This document shows positions 58,744 to 64,000 of a stretch of 64,000 bases of DNA, piece after piece. A program made the position numbers and the translations under genes. Origin of the DNA: Streptomyces flaveolus. GTDB taxonomy: Bacteria > Actinomycetota > Actinomycetes > Streptomycetales > Streptomycetaceae. Each line of letters starts with the position of its first letter. Position 1 is the first letter of the stretch. The notes under the pieces were generated by a model. It had not been told where the DNA came from. It saw only the letters and a program-made list of their open reading frames with translations, and ran no database searches. Location: contig NZ_BMRV01000018.1 in NCBI RefSeq assembly GCF_014648815.1, positions 62,001 to 126,000 of the forward strand. Reading direction: 5' to 3'.

Positions 58744-60036
58744 TCAGCCCTGCTGCTGAAGGAGCCGGTCGCACGCCTTGACAGCGTTGTCGAGAGCTTC
58801 CTTCGGGCTCTGCTTGCCCTGGAGCGCCTTGGCCACCTCGTTGCGCAGTTCGGTCTTCATCTGCTCGCTGAAGAGCACGGGCGTGTAGTTGACGGCGGTC
58901 TTCAGCGACTTGGCGGCGGCGATGCGCACCCGGGTCTCGTCGGTCCCGTCCTCCTTGGTGAAGTACGGGTCGTCCAGCGAGCCGGCGGTGCTCGGGAAGA
59001 TGGCGACCTGCTTGGCGAACGACATCTGGTGCGCGGCGTCGGTGACGTAGTGCGCGAAGGCGACCGCGGCCGGCTTGCGCTTGCTCTGCGCGTTCACCAT
59101 CACGCCCATCACGTACATGTTGACGTGGCCGGTGCTGGTGATCTGGTCGGTGATGCCGATGTTCTTGTACAGGTTCGGCGCCTGCTTCTTGAAGTTGGCG
59201 AGGTCGAGCGCGCTGCCCGGGTTCATGGCGACGGCTCCGGTGAGGAACTTCTTGCCGGAGGACTCGGGGGTTGCGGTCAGGGCCTGCGGGTCGAGGGCCT
59301 TGGCGTCGTACAGCTCCTTGTAGCGGGTGAGCAGCTGTACGCCCTTGGCGTCGTTGAACGCGAAGGCGGTGCCCTCCTTGTTCATGAGGGGCACGCCGTA
59401 GCGGCCGAAGTCCTCGATGGTGGGCACGTTGGCGAGCGTGGCGACCTCGCCGCCGGTCCTGTCGGCGATCTTGGCAGCGGCGTCGAAGAGGTCGTCGTAC
59501 GTCTTCGGCGGCTGCTCGGGGTCGAGGCCGGCCTTCTCGAAGAGGGACTTGTTGTAGAAGAGCGGGCCGGTGTTGAGGTACCAGGGGAAGGCGTACGTGC
59601 CTTCCATGCCCGGCACCTGGTGGCTGGCCCAGGCGCCGTCCAGGTACTCCTTCTCGTACTGGCCGGCGGCCTTGTCCAGGTCGAGCGCGAGGCCGGCCTT
59701 GGCGAGCGGGGCCACGAGGTCCGGGGAGACGTTGACGACGTCGGGCAGGGTGCCGCCCGCGGCGTCGGCGCTGATCTTGTCGGCGTAGCCCTCGCCGGGC
59801 TGGTCGACCCACTTGACGTGGGTACCGGGGTACTTCTTCTCGAAGTCGGCGATCAGGCCCTCGAAGTAGGGCTTGAAGTTGGCCCGCAGGTTCCAGGTCT
59901 GGAAGGTGATGTCGCCCTCGACCTTGCCCGAGGCGTCGGTCGAGCCGCTCCCGTCGCCTCCGGAACCGCAGGCGCTGAGCGGCAGGACGAGGGCGGCTAC
60001 GGCGGCGACGGCGAATGTTCTGCGCGAGGTGGGCAC
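58744..60036 (-). CDS. Oligosaccharide-binding lipoprotein of the glycan ABC transporter
   Basis: A 430-residue CUT1 solute-binding protein. The GTG at 60036 gives MPTSRRTFAVAAVAALVLPL followed by SACGSG, with lipobox LSAC and Cys at residue 22. A Gly/Ser/Asp-rich tether precedes ITFQTWNLRANFKPYFEGLI. Other landmarks are FEKKYPGTHVKWVDQPGEGY, PDVVNVSPDLVAPLAKAGLA, YNKSLFEKAGLDPEQPPKTY and AVAMNPGSALDLANF. GGGAG lies about 10 bases before the GTG. It is the first gene of the six-gene operon and the presumed oligomannose receptor. The operator pair lies about 150 bases upstream. Confidence 0.94.
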   Translation of the reverse strand: MPTSRRTFAVAAVAALVLPLSACGSGGDGSGSTDASGKVEGDITFQTWNLRANFKPYFEGLIADFEKKYPGTHVKWVDQPGEGYADKISADAAGGTLPDVVNVSPDLVAPLAKAGLALDLDKAAGQYEKEYLDGAWASHQVPGMEGTYAFPWYLNTGPLFYNKSLFEKAGLDPEQPPKTYDDLFDAAAKIADRTGGEVATLANVPTIEDFGRYGVPLMNKEGTAFAFNDAKGVQLLTRYKELYDAKALDPQALTATPESSGKKFLTGAVAMNPGSALDLANFKKQAPNLYKNIGITDQITSTGHVNMYVMGVMVNAQSKRKPAAVAFAHYVTDAAHQMSFAKQVAIFPSTAGSLDDPYFTKEDGTDETRVRIAAAKSLKTAVNYTPVLFSEQMKTELRNEVAKALQGKQSPKEALDNAVKACDRLLQQQG

Positions 60037-60189
60037 GGTGACACGTCTCCCTGAAGACGTCGGCGGTGGGATGGCAGCGACCATGCACGGCGGATTGGCG
60101 CGAAGTCAATGCATTCACGGGAACTAAAGAAGTCTGGAGGACATTAGTCCAGGTCAGAGCAGCATCGAGCAAGCACTTGCCACGTTCTA

Positions 60190-60227
60190 CTAATGCGCTT
60201 TAGGATCTTTCCACTCAAGCGCTTTAG
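60190..60227. promoter_or_regulatory. Two LacI-type operators CTAAAGCGCTTTAG
   Basis: CTAATGCGCTTTAG (60190-60203) and CTCAAGCGCTTTAG (60214-60227) are each one base pair short of the perfect 14-bp palindrome CTAAAGCGCTTTAG, with the central CG of LacI-family sites. They are spaced 24 bases start to start, in the 243-base gap between the divergent glycan operon and the LacI gene. A TTGACT hexamer sits on the minus strand near 60105, a possible -35 for the operon. Confidence 0.78.
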
Positions 60228-60279
60228 CTCGCGCATCCACCATGCGCTCGGGTTTCACGTTCTGAAGAAAGGAGCGCGC

Positions 60280-61326
60280 ATGCCGGCCAAGCGGCCCGCC
60301 GCGCGCCGGCCGACGATGAAGGACATCGCGCGGCGGGCCGGGGTCTCCGAGAGCGCGGTCTCCTTCGCGCTGAACGACCGGCCGGGGGTCTCCGAGATCA
60401 CCCGGGACCGGGTGCGCCGGGTCGCTGAGCAGCTGGGCTGGCGGCCCAGCACGGCGGCCCGCGCGCTGTCCGGCGAGGGCGCGGCGACGGTCGGCTTCGT
60501 GCTGGCCCGGCCCGCGCACACCCTGGGCGTGGACTCCTTCTTCCTGCAACTGGTCTCCGGCATCCAGGAGGTGCTGGCGCGGCGTCATCTGGGTCTGCTG
60601 TTCCAGGTGGCGCAGGACGTCGACGACGAGTGCGCGGTCTACCGGCGCTGGTGGGCCGAACACCGGGTGGACGGCGTGCTGGTGGTCGACCCGCGCACCG
60701 ACGACCCGCGTCCCGACCTGCTCGACGAACTCGGCCTGCCCGCCGTGGTGATCGGCGGAGCGCCGGACGAACGGCATCCGGGACTGTCGACGGTGTGGGC
60801 GGACGACGCCGGTGCGATGGCCGCGCTGGTGGACGGGCTGTACGCGCTCGGCCACCGGCGGATCGCGCACATCGCGGGGCTGCCCGGCCTCGCCCACACG
60901 GAGCGCCGGATCCGTGCGCTGCGCGCCGAGGCGGCGCGGCGCGGCCTCGACGAGGTGCAGTCGGTGCCGACCGACTACTCCGACGCGGAGGGAGCCGCCG
61001 TCACCCGCCGCGTGCTGGAGACCGCCGCTCCCCCGACGGCCCTGATCTACGACAACGACGTGATGGCCGTCGCCGGGGTCGCCGCCGCGGCCGGGCTCGG
61101 CTTCTCGGTGCCGGCGGACGTGTCCGTGGTGGCCTGGGAGGACTCGGCGCTGTGCCGCATGGTCAAGCCGTGGCTGTCCGCGCTGTCCCGGGACAGCGTG
61201 GAGTTCGGCCGCACGGCGGCGACGGAACTGACCGCCCTGCTGGACGGCGGCCCGGCCCGCACGGTGCGCGTGCCGGTGCCGCTGCTGATCGAGCGCGACA
61301 GCACCGGACCGGCCAGGCCGGCCTGA
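60280..61326 (+). CDS. LacI-family repressor of the N-glycan operon
   Basis: A 348-residue regulator from ATG 60280 with GAAAGGAG upstream. The helix-turn-helix is in PTMKDIARRAGVSESAVSFA, LNDRPGVSEITRDRVRRVAE, with the hinge helix PSTAARALSG. The effector domain (about residues 65-345) is periplasmic-binding-protein-like: VGFVLARPAHTLGVDSFFLQ, VDGVLVVDP, ALGHRRIAHIAGLPGLAHTE, VPADVSVVAWEDS. It should repress the divergent transporter/glycosidase operon and itself through the two adjacent palindromes and be released by an oligosaccharide. Confidence 0.95.
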   Translation: MPAKRPAARRPTMKDIARRAGVSESAVSFALNDRPGVSEITRDRVRRVAEQLGWRPSTAARALSGEGAATVGFVLARPAHTLGVDSFFLQLVSGIQEVLARRHLGLLFQVAQDVDDECAVYRRWWAEHRVDGVLVVDPRTDDPRPDLLDELGLPAVVIGGAPDERHPGLSTVWADDAGAMAALVDGLYALGHRRIAHIAGLPGLAHTERRIRALRAEAARRGLDEVQSVPTDYSDAEGAAVTRRVLETAAPPTALIYDNDVMAVAGVAAAAGLGFSVPADVSVVAWEDSALCRMVKPWLSALSRDSVEFGRTAATELTALLDGGPARTVRVPVPLLIERDSTGPARPA

Positions 61327-61435
61327 ACGGGCGGCCGGCGGGTCCCGGACTCTCGACGCGGGGGCGTCCCGGCGGGCAGAGTGCTCTCTGCGTACTCGCC
61401 AGTAATCCCGTCCCCGCACGCACCGAGGAGCTCCC

Positions 61436-62815
61436 GTGACCGACTGGGCCGGCCGGACCGCCGCCGAGATCGCCGCCGCCGTACGTGAGAAGCGGGCCAC
61501 GCCGCGCGAGGTGGTGGCGGAGCATCTCGCCCGGATCGAGCGGCTCGACGGCCGCGTCGGCGCCTTCCGGTCGGTACGCGCCGAGGCGGCCCTCGCGGAG
61601 GCCGAGGAGGTGGGCGCCCGGGGTGATCTGGCCGAACTGCCGTTGGCCGGCGTCCCGGTGGCCGTCAAGGACAACCTCGCGGTGCGCGGCGAGTCCACCC
61701 GGGTCGGTTCCGCCGCGACGCCGGACACGCCCGCCGCGGCCGACCACGTCACGGTGGCGCGGCTGCGGGCGGCGGGCGCGGTGGTCGTGGGGCTGACGAA
61801 CGTGCCCGAACTGTGCGTGTTCGGTACCACCGAGGGCGTGCACGGCACCTCCCGCAACCCCTGGGACCCGGCGCGCACGGCGGGCGGTTCCTCGGGCGGC
61901 AGCGCCGCCGCGGTCGCCGCCGGGCTGGTGCCCCTCGCGCTGGGCAACGACGGCATGGGCTCGCTGCGCATCCCGGCGGCCAACTGCGGGCTGGTCACCA
62001 TCAAGCCGGGCCGCGGCGTTGTCCCGGCCGGCATCGGCGACGGCGACTGGTTCGGCATGTCGGAGAACGGGCCGCTGGCCACCACCGTCGAGGACGCCCG
62101 GCTGATGCTCTCGGTGCTCGCGGACGATGCCGACGGCGGCCCCGCGAACGGTCCGGCGGGCGCCGGACGGTTCCGCCGCGCGGACCGCGGCAGCCTCCGG
62201 GTCGCCGTCTCCCCGCGCAGCCCGCTCGCCGGTGTCCCCGTCTCCCGCCCCTACGCGGACGCCGTCCGTGAGGCGGCCGGGGTGCTGATGCGGGCCGGGC
62301 ACCAGGTGCGGCGGGCCGACCCGCCCTACCCGGCGTCACTGGGTCTGACTGCCGTCGCCCACTGGACCGCGGGGACGTCGGTGGACGCACGGAATCTCGA
62401 CCACCGCAAGCTGGCGCGGCGCACCCGGGTGCACGCGGGCGTCGGGCGGCGCTTCGTGCGCACGGTGTCCACCGGCGCGGGCCGGGAGCGGCTGCGCGAG
62501 CGCCTGGAGCCGTTCTTCGCCGAGTACGACGTGCTGCTCACCCCGGCGCTGGCCCGCCGCTCGCCGAAGGCCGGCCCGTGGCACGAGCGGGGCTGGCTGC
62601 GCAACGTGGCGGCGAACTCGGCGTACTCGCCGTTCACCCCGCCGTGGAACCTGACCGGCTGGCCCGCGATGTCGGTGCCCTTCGGCACGCTGCCCTCGGG
62701 CGCCCCGTGTGCCGTCCAGCTGGTGGGGCGCCCGGGGGCGGAGGCGTCGCTGCTGGAGCTGGCGGAGCGGATCGAGGCGCTGCGCCCGTGGCGGCGGACG
62801 GCACCCCTGGACTGA
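61436..62815 (+). CDS. Amidase-signature family hydrolase
   Basis: A 459-residue cytoplasmic amidase. Catalytic Lys lies in GVPVAVKDNLAVRG (about residue 79), cis-Ser in ARTAGGSSGGSAAAVAAG and the nucleophile Ser in GNDGMGSLRIPAANCG (GMGS in place of the usual GGS). The N-terminus AAEIAAAVREKRATPREVVA is typical of the family. GTG 61436 follows GAGGAGCTCC. It is 109 bases downstream of the LacI gene and could be read through from it, but nothing shows it works on glycopeptides; substrate unknown. Confidence 0.92.
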   Translation: MTDWAGRTAAEIAAAVREKRATPREVVAEHLARIERLDGRVGAFRSVRAEAALAEAEEVGARGDLAELPLAGVPVAVKDNLAVRGESTRVGSAATPDTPAAADHVTVARLRAAGAVVVGLTNVPELCVFGTTEGVHGTSRNPWDPARTAGGSSGGSAAAVAAGLVPLALGNDGMGSLRIPAANCGLVTIKPGRGVVPAGIGDGDWFGMSENGPLATTVEDARLMLSVLADDADGGPANGPAGAGRFRRADRGSLRVAVSPRSPLAGVPVSRPYADAVREAAGVLMRAGHQVRRADPPYPASLGLTAVAHWTAGTSVDARNLDHRKLARRTRVHAGVGRRFVRTVSTGAGRERLRERLEPFFAEYDVLLTPALARRSPKAGPWHERGWLRNVAANSAYSPFTPPWNLTGWPAMSVPFGTLPSGAPCAVQLVGRPGAEASLLELAERIEALRPWRRTAPLD

Positions 62816-62842
62816 ACGGCCCCGGGGCCTGTCCGGCGGGCC

Positions 62843-63325
62843 CTACAGGGCGCGGTACATGATGTGCAGGCCGACCGGCCCGTGCCGTGGGTGGTCGAAG
62901 GCGTCGGGGACCGTGCCGAGGATGGTGAAGCCGAGGGAGGTCCAGAGCCTGACGGCCGGGTTGGTCTCGACGACGGCGTTGAAGACCATGCCCCGGTACC
63001 CGTCGGCCCTGGCAGCTTCCAGGACGTACTCGGCGAGGGCCCGGCCGGTGCCGCGGCCGGCCCGGTCCGGGTCGACCATGAAGCCCGCGTTGGCGATGCG
63101 GGCGGCGGGGCCGCCGTAGTTGGGGGTCACATAGGCGGAGGCGACGACGGCGCCGGTGTCGTCCTCGACGACGTGAACGCGTTTGGCGGGGTTCATCCAC
63201 AGGGCCCGGGCCACGTCCTCGGGGGTGTCCGGGTCCCAGGCGTAGGTCTCGCCGGCCGCGACGATGCGGTGCCAGAAGGGCCAGATCTGCGGCCAGTCGG
63301 CGGCCGTCGCTTCCCTGATCAGCAT
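62843..63325 (-). CDS. GNAT-family N-acetyltransferase
   Basis: A 160-residue acetyltransferase. Start MLIREATAADWPQIWPFWHR; acetyl-CoA motif A in GFMVDPDRAGRGTGRALAEY (R/Q-x2-G-x-G/A: RAGRGTG). Downstream is GMVFNAVVETNPAVRLWTSLGF, the motif B region, with the late VGLHIMYRAL end. It resembles the phosphinothricin/methionine-sulfone acetyltransferase-like group, but the substrate cannot be stated. ATG 63325. Convergent with the amidase gene. Confidence 0.9.
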   Translation of the reverse strand: MLIREATAADWPQIWPFWHRIVAAGETYAWDPDTPEDVARALWMNPAKRVHVVEDDTGAVVASAYVTPNYGGPAARIANAGFMVDPDRAGRGTGRALAEYVLEAARADGYRGMVFNAVVETNPAVRLWTSLGFTILGTVPDAFDHPRHGPVGLHIMYRAL

Positions 63326-63363
63326 GGGCGTGAGTCTCGCACGCCCACGCGTCCGGCGGCGGG

Positions 63364-63540
63364 TCAGTCCACGCTGGGCAGGATGTGCGGCTCGGCGAGG
63401 TCTTCCTCGTAGCCCGCCAGGCGGATGGGGGCGGACCGTGCCCACACGTCGAGGCTGCCGATCTCTCCGGGCCGGCGGCCCGCGCGCTCGGCGCGTTCCT
63501 CGGTGCGTTGCTCGGGGTTCGTCGTCGTCTTCGGTGTCAC
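63364..63540 (-). CDS. 58-residue peptide, possible RiPP precursor
   Basis: GTG 63540 with AAGGAG at good spacing opens 58 codons: MTPKTTTNPEQRTEERAERA, then GRRPGEIGSLDVWARSAPIR, then LAGYEEDLAEPHILPSVD. The first half is charged and Lys/Arg/Glu/Thr-rich like a leader. The second half is compact with W, Y, I, L and ends in a sharply defined PHILPSVD. I have a vague memory of short Streptomyces peptides with W-A-R-S-x-P-I and GY-x-EDL-x-EPH endings being RiPP precursors, but cannot confirm it. No modifying enzyme (radical SAM, ATP-grasp, LanM, cyclase) is in the window. The next gene upstream may lie beyond the edge. Confidence 0.55.
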   Translation of the reverse strand: MTPKTTTNPEQRTEERAERAGRRPGEIGSLDVWARSAPIRLAGYEEDLAEPHILPSVD

Positions 63541-64000
63541 CGCGCACTCCTTATGTGTCGGGTCACCCTCGGGGCCTGTCGGCCAGTCTGCCGTCCGGCA
63601 CCTGGCGCCCGCTCGGGTCTGAGTCGCATGCAGTTCGGACGCGGTGGCGCCGGTAACTCGTGCGGGAGCGGGCCGATGTGGACCGGCGCGTCCCATGACG
63701 GACCGTGGGTGTGGGTAGGCACCCGGTACTGCCTGTCCGTCCGCTCCAGATTAACCAAATGAGCGGGGGTGCGCTCTATGGGGCTCCAAAACATGGGGCA
63801 ACCATTGCCCGCCGCCCCGCGCACAGTTGGGGACAGTCTGCCGCGATTCATCAGCTTTCGCCCTGCGCGCGACTCACCCGTTCGGCCCACCTCACCGGCC
63901 GCACCGTCGCATATCCGCGGCGGACGGCCGTGCCGTTCAGGTGCCGTTGGCTGCGTCGCAAGCTCGCCATGGTGCGCTGGCGGTCCGGGCGGCTGTCTCG
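63541..64000. other. Intergenic region to window end, no gene recognised
   Basis: About 460 bases without a convincing gene. It contains the promoter region of the 58-residue peptide and an AT-richer patch near 63745-63800. A 6-bp palindrome GGGCAA-CCA-TTGCCC lies at 63796-63810. A minus-strand frame from about 63851 stays open to the window end (..RSQRHLNGTAVRRGYATVRPV) and could be the tail of a gene beginning outside. The composition is unconvincing and I do not call it. Confidence 0.35.

Noticed and set aside
61436..62815. Amidase as a glycopeptide-processing member of the N-glycan locus
   Set aside because: It is on the other side of LacI, has a generic amidase signature and no export signal; proximity alone does not support a role in glycan release.
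63851..64000. Minus-strand frame open to the window end
   Set aside because: About 49 codons, Arg-rich, no recognisable motif; too little to call a gene tail.

Overview
The window is high-GC DNA, densely coding, with GTG/TTG starts, 4-bp overlapping start/stop junctions and gene families typical of Streptomyces: egtABCD, RmdA-type c-di-GMP protein, class F sortase, SpoIIE/HATPase regulator, ornithine-lipid genes and F420-type PPOX protein. From memory, the order egtABCD - sdhCAB - LysR - rmdA resembles the SCO09xx arm region of S. coelicolor. This is a recollection, not a computed synteny. I saw no rRNA, tRNA, CRISPR array, insertion sequence or prophage.

Layout. 1-6.1 kb: a truncated response regulator, then a sulfonate-utilisation unit (ssuE-ssuD) preceded by a 28-residue Cys-Cys leader peptide, oxidoreductases, a PemK/MazF-like protein and a bacterial poly(ADP-ribose) glycohydrolase. 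6.3-10.8 kb: ergothioneine operon egtABCD, every junction overlapping. 10.9-17.8 kb: a lone sugar-binding lipoprotein, dodecin, a HAD phosphatase, a zinc-free L32 ribosomal protein behind a Zur-like box, a luciferase-family oxidoreductase, a UvrA2-type ABC protein and a PRC-barrel/DUF2382 stress protein. 17.9-24.2 kb: ornithine-lipid pair olsB-olsA, then succinate dehydrogenase sdhCAB divergent from a LysR regulator. 24.4-31.9 kb: a 2H phosphoesterase, a GAP-family membrane protein with a probable frameshift, an NmrA/LysR divergent pair, rmdA overlapped by a DUF574-type methyltransferase, and a secreted-repeat lipoprotein.

32-37 kb is a cell-surface block: proline-rich membrane-anchored protein, DUF4239 membrane protein, two related secreted proteins facing each other, class F sortase and polysaccharide deacetylase. 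37-47.9 kb holds a universal stress protein, amino-acid permease, hydrolase/MarR pair with duplicated 17-bp operators, CapA-like protein, ECF sigma with anti-sigma, a SigF/B-type sigma factor, a Fpg/Nei glycosylase and a PAS-GAF-PP2C-HATPase protein. Then comes a lipase-maturation-factor-like membrane protein.

49.4-49.6 kb is a deletion scar: the last ~27 codons of an aldo/keto reductase abut the first ~35 codons of an L-fuconate dehydratase, beside an intact FadR-type GntR regulator. It looks like a lost L-fucose catabolic locus.

50.5-61.3 kb is the most coherent accessory system. One six-gene operon (solute-binding protein, two permeases, GH5 beta-mannosidase-like enzyme, secreted GH85 endo-beta-N-acetylglucosaminidase, GH38 alpha-mannosidase) is divergent from a LacI regulator with two near-palindromic operators between them. 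The natural reading is capture and breakdown of high-mannose N-glycans: GH85 releases the glycan outside, the ABC transporter imports it, GH38 trims alpha-mannose, and the GH5 enzyme splits Man-beta-1,4-GlcNAc. No ATPase is encoded, as usual for Streptomyces sugar importers served by the shared MsiK. The end holds an amidase, a GNAT acetyltransferase and a 58-residue RiPP-precursor-like peptide.
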